Assembly (NCBI GenBank): GCA_025355005.1
Contig: JANXLV010000338.1
Span: forward strand, 1-64,000
Source of the DNA: Myxococcales bacterium
GTDB taxonomy: Bacteria; Myxococcota_A; Polyangia; Polyangiales; Polyangiaceae
Direction of reading: 5' to 3'
DNA: 64,000 bases
Shown: one piece after another, positions 9,012 to 16,893 of the stretch
How positions within the stretch are numbered: position 1 is the first letter of the stretch
Layout of the letters: every line of letters begins with the position of its first letter
Made by a program: the position numbers and the translations under genes
Notes under the pieces: generated by a model
The model's input: the letters and a program-made list of their open reading frames with translations, nothing else
The model's database searches: none
Told to the model about the DNA's origin: nothing

Positions 9012-9446
9012 TTACAGTTCGATTTTGGCTACTCGGGTGGCGTGGCGGCTCTCGTCCTTGGAGTAGGGCGTCGCGATCCACCAGTCCACGATGTCCGCGG
9101 CGAGGCCCGAGCCGACCACGCGCTCCCCGAGCGTGAGCACGTTCGCGTCGTTGTGCATGCGCGAGTAGCGCGCCGTGAACGTGTCGGAGCAGTTCACTGC
9201 GCGTACGCCCTTGTGACGGTTCGCTGCGATCGCCATTCCGACGCCGGTGCCGCAGACGAGGAGCCCGCGCTCCGCCGTACCCGCCGCGACCGCGGTCGCG
9301 ACCTTGTGGGCGTAATCCGGATAGTCAGTGCTGTCCCCGGACTGCGTCCCGATGTCGGTGACCTCGTGGCCGGCCTTCCGCAGGCGCTCGACCAGCACGT
9401 TCTTCAGGTTGTAACCGCCATGGTCCGCAGCCGCGATGATCTTCAT
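9012..9446 (-). CDS. rpiB: Ribose-5-phosphate isomerase B
   Basis: 144 aa. It interconverts ribose 5-phosphate and ribulose 5-phosphate in the pentose phosphate pathway. The N-terminus has ADHGG (substrate phosphate/hydroxyl contacts) and the centre has LVCGTGVGM with the catalytic Cys, followed by ANRHKGVRA and ARYSRMHNDANVL, all diagnostic of RpiB/LacAB. Its start is 3 bp after the fabF stop on the same strand, so it is co-transcribed with the fatty-acid genes. The 246-bp gap before nrdR holds the 30-bp tandem repeat and a hairpin element. Confidence 0.95.
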   Translation of the reverse strand: MKIIAAADHGGYNLKNVLVERLRKAGHEVTDIGTQSGDSTDYPDYAHKVATAVAAGTAERGLLVCGTGVGMAIAANRHKGVRAVNCSDTFTARYSRMHNDANVLTLGERVVGSGLAADIVDWWIATPYSKDESRHATRVAKIEL

Positions 9447-9449
9447 GGC

Positions 9450-10724
9450 TCAGCCTTCGAATCTCGAGAGCACGAGCGAGCAGTTGGTGCCGCCGAAGCC
9501 GAACGAGTTGTTCACGGCGTGGCGGATGCGGCGCTCGCGGGCCACGTTGGGGATGTAGTCCAGCTTGCACTCCGGATCCTGGTCCACGAGGTTCATGGTG
9601 GGCGGGATCCGCCCCTCCGCGATGGCAAGCGCGCACACGGCGCTCTCGACCGCCCCGGCAGCGCCGAGCAGGTGCCCCATCATCGACTTTGTGCTGCTGG
9701 TCCACACGTGATCGATGGCGGTGGTCGCGGCGCCGCTCCCGATCTTGGTGGCCCATTCGCCGAAGACGGCCTCGATGGCCTGCGACTCGGCCACGTCGCC
9801 CGCGGGCGTCGAGGTGCCGTGCATATTGATGTAATCTACATCTGTCGGATTGATGTGCGCGTCCTTGAGCGCCATCTTCATCGACCGCTGCGCGCCTTCG
9901 CCGCGCGGGGCAGGCTGCGTCAGGTGGTAGGCGTCGCTGGTGGCGCCATAGCCGGTGATCTCGCAGTAGATGCGAGCGCCGCGTTTCCGCGCGTGCGTGA
10001 GCGACTCCAGGATCAGCACCGCAGCGCCTTCGCCGCAGACGAAGCCGTCACGCCCCTTGTCGAACGGGCGGCTGGCGTGGAGCGGGTCGTCGTTGCGCTT
10101 GGAGAGCGCGAACATGGCCTCGAAGCCGCCGATGCCGACGGGCGTGACCGTGGCCTCTGCGCCGCCCGCGACCATGACCTGGCACCTGCCGCGACGGATC
10201 CACTCCGCGGCTTCGCCGAGCGCGTGCGCCGAGGAGGAGCAGGCGCTGGTGGTGCAGTAGCTCGGCCCGCGCAGGCCGTACTTCATGCTGATCTGCCCGG
10301 CCGCGAGGTTCGAGATGATCGTCGGGATCGAGTAGGGGCTGACCTTGCCAGGGCCCTTCGTGAGAATGACCTCTTTGGTCTTCTCCAGGGAGGCAAGGCC
10401 GCCGAGACCGACGCCGATGAAGCAGCCGGTCTCATCGCGCTCTTCGTCGGTGAGCTCGATCTTCGCGTCGTCGAACGCGAACTTGGCCGCGCCCATCGCG
10501 AACTCGTCGAAGCGATCGAGCTCCTTCTGCTTCTTCTTCTCGACGAACGGGGACACATCCCAGTTCTTCACCTCGGCTGCGATCTTCACGCGGAACTGAG
10601 TGGTGTCGAAGAGGGTGATCGGCGCGACGCCAGACTTTCCCTCCAGCAACGCAGACCACGACTCGCGAGTCCCAGTTCCCACCGGGCTCACGATTCCGAT
10701 CCCCGTAACGACTACTCGCTCCAT
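9450..10724 (-). CDS. fabF: 3-oxoacyl-ACP synthase II
   Basis: 424 aa, a normal KAS II length. It elongates acyl-ACP by condensation with malonyl-ACP. The catalytic triad is complete: Cys in TTSACSSSAHA, His in NMHGTSTP and His in KSMMGHLLGAAG. The C-terminal NNSFGFGGTN glycine loop is present. It lies 61 bp downstream of acpP, the usual acpP-fabF order. The gap between them carries a 25-bp tandem duplication. rpiB follows 3 bp later. A second, much longer ketoacyl synthase at 14016-15890 belongs to the same run and probably has a different substrate. Confidence 0.97.
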   Translation of the reverse strand: MERVVVTGIGIVSPVGTGTRESWSALLEGKSGVAPITLFDTTQFRVKIAAEVKNWDVSPFVEKKKQKELDRFDEFAMGAAKFAFDDAKIELTDEERDETGCFIGVGLGGLASLEKTKEVILTKGPGKVSPYSIPTIISNLAAGQISMKYGLRGPSYCTTSACSSSAHALGEAAEWIRRGRCQVMVAGGAEATVTPVGIGGFEAMFALSKRNDDPLHASRPFDKGRDGFVCGEGAAVLILESLTHARKRGARIYCEITGYGATSDAYHLTQPAPRGEGAQRSMKMALKDAHINPTDVDYINMHGTSTPAGDVAESQAIEAVFGEWATKIGSGAATTAIDHVWTSSTKSMMGHLLGAAGAVESAVCALAIAEGRIPPTMNLVDQDPECKLDYIPNVARERRIRHAVNNSFGFGGTNCSLVLSRFEG

Positions 10725-10738
10725 GCAGAGATCTCTCC

Positions 10739-10788
10739 GACGCTCTTGCGGCGCGTGCCGCTGGACGCTCTTGCGGCGCGTGCCGCTA
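10739..10788. repeat. 25-bp tandem duplication covering the acpP stop codon
   Basis: Two perfect 25-bp units (gacgctcttgcggcgcgtgc plus five bases), differing only at the last base, lie between fabF and acpP. The acpP stop codon (10786-10788, minus strand) is inside the second unit. Either ACP gained its current end by duplication or the extra copy is downstream debris. Confidence 0.9.
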
Positions 10789-11028
10789 CTTCTTCGCGTT
10801 GCGCTCGATGTAATCGATCGCGTCCTGGACGGTGCGGATCTTCTCCGTGTCCTCGTCCGGGATGTCGATCTCGAACGCTTCCTCGAACGCGAGGACGAGC
10901 TCGACGAGTCCGAGCGAGTCGGCTCCGAGGTCCTCGATGAACGTGGACTCGGGCTTGATGTCTTTTTCGTCGACGTCGAGCTGCTCTTTGATGATGCGCT
11001 TGACTTCGCTGGGAATGTCCTGAGCCAT
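10786..11028 (-). CDS. acpP: Acyl carrier protein
   Basis: 80 aa from the ATG at 11028. The frame is open upstream to 11085 and another ATG lies at 11040, but 11028 gives the standard ACP length and an N-terminus that aligns with known ACPs ([13 protein letters not shown]). The phosphopantetheine attachment site is Ser38 in [12 protein letters not shown]. The protein is strongly acidic and helical, ending [19 protein letters not shown]. It carries growing acyl chains for fabD, fabG, fabF and the FabY-like synthase, all in this cluster. 190 bp separate it from fabG, long enough for its own promoter. Its stop codon lies in a 25-bp duplication. Confidence 0.96.
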   Translation of the reverse strand: MAQDIPSEVKRIIKEQLDVDEKDIKPESTFIEDLGADSLGLVELVLAFEEAFEIDIPDEDTEKIRTVQDAIDYIERNAKK

Positions 11029-11218
11029 GGGCGTGGTCATAGCCGATTCGCAGAGGGCGGGGGAACCGAAAAAAGCCTCAGGCATCGTTATTTTGCGCGA
11101 ACGTCATGCTTCACCGCGTACAGCGATTCGCGCGTGCTGCGCACGAGCGCACACGACATGGCCGAAAGCCCGCTATCAGACGAGCTGGCGGCCACGATCT
11201 CGGCCGTGCGACGCCGTG

Positions 11219-11965
11219 TTACATGTGCATGCCACCGTTGACGCGCAGCACCTGGCCCGTGACGTAGTTGGCTTCGTCGCTTGCCAGATACACGCAGGCG
11301 GCGGCGATGTCCTTCGCGGCGCCGGTGCGACCGAGCGGGATCAGCTTGTTCAGCTGCTCCTTCATCGCGTCGGTGATGCCGGTCGTCATGTCGGTGTCGA
11401 TGTAGCCCGGCGCGATGACGTTCGCCGTGATGCCGCGCGAGGCGTACTCGCGGGCCACGGACTTGGCCACGCCCATGAGGGCGGCCTTGGTGGCGGCGTA
11501 CGCGGTCTGGCCGGCGTTGCCCATCTCTCCTACGACGCTACCCAGGTAGATCACGCGGCCCGAGCGCGCCTTCATCATGGCGCGCGTGGCGGCCTTCGTG
11601 GCTGCGATGGCGCCCTTCACGTTCACCGCGAAGAGACGGTCCAGATCCTCTTCCTTCAGGCGAAGGAGCAGCCCGTCGATGGCGATGCCCGCGTTGGCAA
11701 CGAGGATGTCCATGCGCTTATGCTTCTCGATCAGGCCCTCGATCGCGGTCTCCACGGCCTTCGAGTCCGCCACGTCGAAGCCGACGATCTCTGCCTTGCC
11801 GCCCTTCGCGATGATGCCGTCGGCGACCTCCTTCGCGGCCGCCTCGCCCTTCACGTAGTTGATGATCACGTGCGCGCCGCTCTCCGCGAGCGCCTCCGCG
11901 CATGCCCGTCCGATCCCGCGCGAACCACCGGTCACCAGCGCTACTTTTCCGTCGAGTCGAAACAT
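11219..11965 (-). CDS. fabG: 3-oxoacyl-ACP reductase
   Basis: 248 aa. The start at 11965 is set by an AAGGAGA ribosome-binding site a few bases upstream and by the family start; the longer open frame to 12070 would run into fabD. It is a short-chain dehydrogenase: cofactor motif TGGSRGIGR (residues 12-20), NAGIA near 91, catalytic Ser143 (LGSVVG), Tyr156 and Lys160 (YAATK), and a C-terminus ending VNGGMHM. It reduces 3-oxoacyl-ACP with NADPH. It follows fabD by 14 bp, so the two are co-transcribed. Confidence 0.97.
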   Translation of the reverse strand: MFRLDGKVALVTGGSRGIGRACAEALAESGAHVIINYVKGEAAAKEVADGIIAKGGKAEIVGFDVADSKAVETAIEGLIEKHKRMDILVANAGIAIDGLLLRLKEEDLDRLFAVNVKGAIAATKAATRAMMKARSGRVIYLGSVVGEMGNAGQTAYAATKAALMGVAKSVAREYASRGITANVIAPGYIDTDMTTGITDAMKEQLNKLIPLGRTGAAKDIAAACVYLASDEANYVTGQVLRVNGGMHM

Positions 11966-11979
11966 GGGGTCTCCTTGTT

Positions 11980-12942
11980 CTAGCTTTGCGTGAGAAAGGC
12001 GTGCGCCGCATCGAGCGACGCTTTGTCGCTCACGCCCACGACCTTGATGTCTTTGGCGATGCGGCGGCACAGGCCCGCGAGCACCTTGCCAGGCCCGATC
12101 TCGAGGGCGGCAGTCACGCCCTCTCTTGCCATCAGCGTCACGCTCTCTTCCCAGCGAACGGGGCCGTCCACCTGCGACACGAGCAGCGGACGCACGCGCG
12201 CGGCGTCCTGGTTCGGCTTCGCGTCGAAGTTCGCGATCACCGGAAAAGTAGGCGCATTCACGGTCACCGCGCCCAGACGCGCGTCCACGATGCGCGCGGC
12301 TGGCGCCATCAATGCGGAGTGGAACGGCGCACTGACCTTGAGCGGGATCACCTTCCCTTTCTCCTCCGAGATCAGCTTGCTCGCGCGCTCGACCGCGGCG
12401 GCGTGTCCTGCGATGACGATCTGGCCTGGTGCATTGAAGTTCGCCGGAGAGACGACCTCGCCCGGCACCTCTTTCTCGGCCTGCGCGCAGAGCGCGGTGA
12501 GCTTGTCCGCGTCGACGCCCATCACGGCGGCCATCGCGCCCGTTCCTGCTGGGACGGCGGCCTGCATGGCCTCCCCACGCGCACGCACGAGGCGCACTGC
12601 GTCCTCGAGCGAGAGCGCGCCTGCCGCGACGAGCGCGGAATACTCGCCCAGCGAGTGACCGGCGGCGAACCGCGGCGGTGGAAGTGCGGGGAACACCTCG
12701 CGTAACGCTTCGAGCGCGGCGATGCTGGTCGTGACGATCGCCGGCTGTGCGTTCGCCGTGAGCGTCAGCTGCTCCTCCGGCCCCTCGAAGATGAGGGTGG
12801 AGAGCTTCTCACCCAGCGCAGCGTCCGCCCGATCGAAGATCTCGCGGGCCGCCTTCGACGAGCCTACGAGCTCCTTGCCCATGCCCACGAACTGCGAGCC
12901 CTGCCCGGGAAACAGCCACGCCAATTGCATGCGCGCGACCAT
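11980..12942 (-). CDS. fabD: Malonyl-CoA:ACP transacylase
   Basis: About 320 aa from the ATG at 12942 (MVARMQ); a second ATG at 12930 is equally possible. The open frame continues far upstream, but that part is Arg/Pro junk overlapping the next gene. The acyltransferase core starts LFPGQGSQFVGMG and has the nucleophile elbow GHSLGEYSAL with Ser97, then APFHSALM with the catalytic His. It loads malonyl units on ACP. A lipoprotein gene lies 58 bp upstream and fabG 14 bp downstream. Confidence 0.96.
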   Translation of the reverse strand: MVARMQLAWLFPGQGSQFVGMGKELVGSSKAAREIFDRADAALGEKLSTLIFEGPEEQLTLTANAQPAIVTTSIAALEALREVFPALPPPRFAAGHSLGEYSALVAAGALSLEDAVRLVRARGEAMQAAVPAGTGAMAAVMGVDADKLTALCAQAEKEVPGEVVSPANFNAPGQIVIAGHAAAVERASKLISEEKGKVIPLKVSAPFHSALMAPAARIVDARLGAVTVNAPTFPVIANFDAKPNQDAARVRPLLVSQVDGPVRWEESVTLMAREGVTAALEIGPGKVLAGLCRRIAKDIKVVGVSDKASLDAAHAFLTQS

Positions 12943-13000
12943 AGCGGAGGCTCTTCTACGAGCAATGCCAAAAAAAACCGCCGCGCGTGGTCTTGCCCTG

Positions 13001-13264
13001 TCAGCCGCCGCCGCCGGAGTCCGTGGCTCCCGCGGTGCCCGCGTCGGTGCCTGCGGTGTCGGTGGCCGTCGCGGTCGCAGAGCCGCTGCCACTCGCAGCA
13101 CCGGTACCGCCAGTCGCGGCGCCGGTCCCGACACGTCCGCCGCCCTGATAGGTGCCTTCCTCGAAGATGCATGCGGGCGCAGCGGCGACGAGCAGCAGGA
13201 GCAGCATGGACGCGCGGCGAACGCGCTTGCGGGCCGTGGCGCTCTTGTCTTGCGGGATGTTCAT
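13001..13264 (-). CDS. Small Gly/Ala/Thr-rich lipoprotein
   Basis: 87 aa from the ATG at 13264, which overlaps the upstream gene's stop by four bases (ATGA); this coupling decides the start. A basic N-terminus is followed by a hydrophobic stretch (SMLLLLLVAAAPAC) ending in a lipobox-like APAC. The remaining ~50 residues are nearly all Gly, Ala, Thr, Ser and Asp, with no recognisable domain. It is probably a lipid-anchored flexible surface or periplasmic peptide. It is translationally linked to the larger lipoprotein upstream, so the pair may act together. The function is unknown. Confidence 0.6.
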   Translation of the reverse strand: MNIPQDKSATARKRVRRASMLLLLLVAAAPACIFEEGTYQGGGRVGTGAATGGTGAASGSGSATATATDTAGTDAGTAGATDSGGGG

Positions 13265-14001
13265 TGGAGCGAGTCGCATTTCCAGTCGCCTCCCGTGAGG
13301 TTCGTTTCGCCCTGCGCGGTCTCACCACCACCGCGGTTGGTGGGGCAGGCGGCGCCCACGGGCGCGTATGAGTCCACGCTGTTCGGAGAGTTCACGAGGT
13401 CACTGGTGCAGGGCACCTGGCACGTGCAGAAGAGCTGCTGCTGGCTTGCTGCGCCGAGCTCGGGGCATTTGTCGCCGAAGCGATAGAAGCCGAAGCACGT
13501 CGCGTTGCCGAGGATCTGCGCGTCCGGGCAAGGCGGGAACTGGATGCTGAACTTGACCGTCTTCTGCTTCTGCCCGTCCAGTGAGATCTGGCACTCGTAA
13601 TCACCAACCTGGTACGGGAGACCGTCGGTCTGCGCGCCCTTGGCGTCTTCCTTGAGCAGCAGCAGCGACTGCAGTCCGCGCCCGGACGGGCCTGGGGCGA
13701 TCTCGACCTCGGTCGGGTATGAGTCGTACGCGACGAGCTGGTTCTGCACGTAGTCGTAGCGAGATACCTGGTGCAGCTTGATGTTCAGCGTCACGTCCTT
13801 CCGGACAGAGGCGAACTCCGCCACGCAGTAGATCTGCGCCGTGTCCGTGAAGAAGATGTTCCGCCTGCGGTCGCCAGATCCGTCGAGCGCCATGTACGCG
13901 TCGTCGACGTTGGCGGTGGCCGTGCACGCCACGGAGAGAACAGGTGATGCGAACAGCAGAGCCCCCCAGAAGATGCCGGCTACGCGAGCTCGATCGAGCA
14001 T
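13261..14001 (-). CDS. Hypothetical lipoprotein, Cys-rich C-terminus
   Basis: 246 aa from the ATG at 14001. Earlier in-frame codons would overlap the upstream synthase and are not protein-like. The signal peptide GIFWGALLFASPVLSVACT ends in a lipobox (SVAC). The next ~130 residues look like a beta-rich domain (FFTDTAQIYCVAEF, VTLNIKLHQVSRYDYVQNQL). From ~165 there are eight or so Cys residues, probably disulfides in the periplasm. I do not recognise the family. It lies between the FabY-like synthase and fabD, yet nothing links it to lipid synthesis apart from position; it may concern envelope lipids. Confidence 0.72.
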   Translation of the reverse strand: MLDRARVAGIFWGALLFASPVLSVACTATANVDDAYMALDGSGDRRRNIFFTDTAQIYCVAEFASVRKDVTLNIKLHQVSRYDYVQNQLVAYDSYPTEVEIAPGPSGRGLQSLLLLKEDAKGAQTDGLPYQVGDYECQISLDGQKQKTVKFSIQFPPCPDAQILGNATCFGFYRFGDKCPELGAASQQQLFCTCQVPCTSDLVNSPNSVDSYAPVGAACPTNRGGGETAQGETNLTGGDWKCDSLQ

Positions 14002-14015
14002 CAAACGAGCATACG

Positions 14016-15890
14016 TCAGTCGCGGGCGCCCGGCCAGCGATGTCGCGCGGCCAGGGCCAGCGGGCTGCCGCGAAGCCTCCGCGCGAGCGCTTCCTCGCGC
14101 TGGCGTGCCTCGCGGATGGCCGGCCACGCGTCCAGGTAAGCGGCGAGGTCTGCCTTGCCGGCGGCGTCGAACCCGTAGCGCGCGATCGCGTCCCTCGTGG
14201 CGCTGCGAACTGCCACCGCGCCGTCGAAGCCGCCGAAGCCCTGTGTCGCCACCAGCGCACCGCCGTCCGCGTTGCCGGCGACGGGCTCGCGCGAGAGGAT
14301 GAAGTGATCGGGCAGGTCGCCGAGCTCGGGGTCTGCGTGGCGCAACGTTGGAATGCCCATCGTGCGCTCGCCAAGCACGTACCGGACGGCCTCGCACAGA
14401 GCCTTGAGGCCGGTCTCGCCCATGGTGTGGCCGTCGCCGAGGGACTTCGGTGCGCTCACCGTCATGGCGGGCATCTTGCGGAGCATGCCGCCATGAGCTT
14501 GCTGGGTGGCGGCTGCCGCCATGCCTGCGCGCGCCGTGGAGAGGTCCGTGCGCGAGTTCGTGCGCGTGCCCGTGGCGTGGGCGACGAGGTGCCCGAAGTC
14601 GGCCGCGCCGTAGCCGTGCGCCTCGTGCGCCATGCGCAGCGCGTGGATGATCGCGTTCTCGCCACCGAAGCCGACCCCCGCGAAATGCCCTTTTCCGCCC
14701 GTCTCGCCGCTCTGTCCCCAGCCCGCGATGATGGAGGTGATGTCGAGCTGGTTCTTCAACGCGAACGCGAGGGTGGTGATCACGATGGCGCTGCCGCCGT
14801 GACCCACGACGGTGCCGTGTGCGTCCGCGTCGAACGGCGCGAGCGAGTCGCGCACGTGGCGCCGCTCTTCCACCGCGCGGTCCTTGTTCATCGCTTCGAG
14901 CTTGTCCTGGCTCATGAGGGCGCCCACACCAAAGCCCTCGAGCACACGCGCATCACGACGCAGCGACGCGTCCGCCGCGACCAGCATCACGAGCTCCGGC
15001 GACACGTGCCCCGGATAGCGGAGCACCATGTTCGCGGCGACGTCGCACAGCGAAACGAGCGCGCTGGCGCACGCACCCATGGAGACCAGCGGCGCCTGAG
15101 GCACGCGCGCGAAGTCGTCACCCTCGCGGCGCAGTCCGGAGAGCAGCGACGGATCACGCATCACCTTCGACAGGTTGTAGCCTGGCGAGAGGAGCGCGTT
15201 GATGAGCGCCGGCCCGTGCGTGGCGAGCGACGTGGCGAGCCTGTATGCGAGCTTGTCGTTCGCCTTGTCGGCCACGCGTTCGAGCTTCGGCTGCATGCCT
15301 AGCGAGAGCGCATCCAGCGCCTCGAGGCCCGGGAAGGCGCAGGCCGCGGCGATGCGGAAGCGGTGCGGCAGCGGCATGAGCTCCGAGAGCGGACGCGGAA
15401 GCGCAGCCAGCGCGGAGAGCCCCGCGAACATGAACAGCTGGCTCTGGAGCGACGGCCCGAGGCGCGGGTCATCCGAGAAGAGGCCGAACATGTCCTTGAA
15501 CGGGCTGTGGCGGATCTCGTCGAACGTGATGCCGGCCTGACGGCGCAGGCCTGCGTCCTCGAGGTCGTGCGGCAACAGCGCCGCGATGTCCGCGAGCACG
15601 TGCGCCGCGACGTGCTCCCGCGGCAGCGCGCGAATGCCCATGTTCGCGCTGAGCTTCTCTCCGAAGCGCGCGCGAATGTCGTCCATGGAAAGCGCATCGC
15701 CAGCCGGGTCTCGAAAGACCGGACTGGCGGCATCCCCCGTGATGTCGAGGAGGCCAGCGTCGAACGCGGCGAAGCCGAGAACGTCCGAGCTCCCGCACGC
15801 AAGCGCGCGGTGTGTCTCGGTGCTGCCCACGGCAGACAAGCTCGCGCCTGTGCCGACTGTGACGAGGACTTGATCGGCGGGAAGCGCCAT
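14016..15890 (-). CDS. Large beta-ketoacyl-ACP synthase, FabY-like
   Basis: 624 aa, far longer than KAS I/II (about 410) but close to Pseudomonas FabY (about 630), which starts fatty-acid synthesis from acetyl-CoA. The thiolase-fold triad is readable: Cys274 in SMGACASAL, His438 in AHATGTRTN, and His488 in KSLGDGHTMGETG with Lys482. The first ~250 residues are a long insertion-rich half with no separate domain that I recognise. It lies 44 bp downstream of rpmF, where many bacteria have plsX-fabH, and heads a run leading to fabD-fabG-acpP-fabF. I infer that it is the initiating condensing enzyme. A polyketide or specialised-lipid synthase is the alternative. Confidence 0.78.
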   Translation of the reverse strand: MALPADQVLVTVGTGASLSAVGSTETHRALACGSSDVLGFAAFDAGLLDITGDAASPVFRDPAGDALSMDDIRARFGEKLSANMGIRALPREHVAAHVLADIAALLPHDLEDAGLRRQAGITFDEIRHSPFKDMFGLFSDDPRLGPSLQSQLFMFAGLSALAALPRPLSELMPLPHRFRIAAACAFPGLEALDALSLGMQPKLERVADKANDKLAYRLATSLATHGPALINALLSPGYNLSKVMRDPSLLSGLRREGDDFARVPQAPLVSMGACASALVSLCDVAANMVLRYPGHVSPELVMLVAADASLRRDARVLEGFGVGALMSQDKLEAMNKDRAVEERRHVRDSLAPFDADAHGTVVGHGGSAIVITTLAFALKNQLDITSIIAGWGQSGETGGKGHFAGVGFGGENAIIHALRMAHEAHGYGAADFGHLVAHATGTRTNSRTDLSTARAGMAAAATQQAHGGMLRKMPAMTVSAPKSLGDGHTMGETGLKALCEAVRYVLGERTMGIPTLRHADPELGDLPDHFILSREPVAGNADGGALVATQGFGGFDGAVAVRSATRDAIARYGFDAAGKADLAAYLDAWPAIREARQREEALARRLRGSPLALAARHRWPGARD

Positions 15891-15934
15891 GATTACGGCT
15901 TACGCCTTATCACGCTTCTGTCACGAGCGCCGGA

Positions 15935-16120
15935 TCAGGCCTTGGTTTTCGCTCGAACTTCGCGACCCTTGTAGTGGCCACAGGACGCGCACGCCCGGTG
16001 CGGAACGGAGGGCTCACCGCAGTTCGCACAGGCGATCAGCTGGGGAGCGACCACCTTGTCGTGGTTGGCGCGGCGCATGTTGCGCTTGGATCGGGTCGTT
16101 CGTCGCTTGGGGACCGCCAC
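15935..16120 (-). CDS. rpmF: 50S ribosomal protein L32
   Basis: 61 aa. The GTG at 16120 is chosen because AAGGAG stands seven to eight bases before it and because the product then begins AVPKRRTTRSKR, the standard L32 start. Longer open frames upstream are spurious. The C-terminal half has a zinc-knuckle pattern, CANCG and CASCG, followed by HYKGREV. It lies 58 bp downstream of the DUF177 gene, the widely conserved yceD-rpmF pair, and leads into the fatty-acid run, also a common linkage. Confidence 0.97.
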   Translation of the reverse strand: MAVPKRRTTRSKRNMRRANHDKVVAPQLIACANCGEPSVPHRACASCGHYKGREVRAKTKA

Positions 16121-16178
16121 GGCGGGGCTCCTTCTGTTTTTGATCGCCGCTGCTGCGGGCAAAGCCGCAGACGTGAGA

Positions 16179-16808
16179 TCACTTGCTTGGTTTGCTTGGT
16201 CTGGCCGCGGGCTTGTTCGGAGCGCTGTCCTTTTTGGGCGTGGTGGTCGACTTCTGGTCGAGCACGATGTCCTTGAGGACTGCAAACCTGGGATCCACCG
16301 GGCGTTCGCCGGGCGGGTCCGTGGGGCCTTGGGGGGAATGGGCTATACCCGGGCAATCCTCCGAGCACAAGGGGATCATCGGGATTTCGAGCAGAAGCTC
16401 GTCGCGAACGAGGTCGTCCAGCACCACAGTATCGCCGTCGTAGGGCAGGGTGTCGGCCTCATCCGAGGTGAACTCGTACTCGTCCGGGGCGTCTTTTCCA
16501 CCAGCCCCTCCCGGTTTCGGCAGCTTCACGGCCGGGACGTAGAGCGCGGTGACCTGGTTGTGAACCGTGAGCGCGACCGGCTTGGTGCAGCGCGCGCACT
16601 CCATGGTCAGGCCGACCGCGAGATCTCCGTGGGCGACGACGTCCGTGTCGCTCTTCGAGAGCCGCACGTTGAGCGAGCCGTCCTTTCCGTCGGTGGTGGC
16701 GTCCGTGCCTTCGAGGATGCCGCGCACCCACGCCGCGCGAACGACGAACTCCTTGGATTTGCCGCCTATGTCGAGATCGCTCCCGGGAACTTCGAATTCG
16801 TGTGCCAT
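16179..16808 (-). CDS. yceD: DUF177 family protein (YceD-like)
   Basis: 209 aa. DUF177/YceD proteins sit upstream of rpmF in most bacteria and affect 23S rRNA accumulation. The hallmarks are visible: an ECARC pair near residue 72 following LTMECARC, the acidic stretch DEYEFTSDEADTLPY, then LLEIPMIPLCSEDCPGI and DPRFAVL. The C-terminal 25 residues are a Lys/Pro/Ser tail. It is the first gene of the minus-strand rpmF-fab run. The upstream gap to the M15 peptidase gene is 85 bp. Confidence 0.88.
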   Translation of the reverse strand: MAHEFEVPGSDLDIGGKSKEFVVRAAWVRGILEGTDATTDGKDGSLNVRLSKSDTDVVAHGDLAVGLTMECARCTKPVALTVHNQVTALYVPAVKLPKPGGAGGKDAPDEYEFTSDEADTLPYDGDTVVLDDLVRDELLLEIPMIPLCSEDCPGIAHSPQGPTDPPGERPVDPRFAVLKDIVLDQKSTTTPKKDSAPNKPAARPSKPSK

Positions 16809-16893
16809 GCGTGAACGGCCCTACCTACCAGGCTCGCGGCGGCTCGTGAAGCGCGGGGAGCGGCGGGGGCCCCGGGGGAAGCGGGGAAGCGGT

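Noticed and set aside
8958-10940. 660-aa open frame on the plus strand
   Set aside because: It is the antisense of rpiB, fabF and part of acpP, all certain genes.
11045-11070. Possible terminator or leader (gcctgaggctttttt, minus strand) before acpP
   Set aside because: The stem is three base pairs only, too weak to call.
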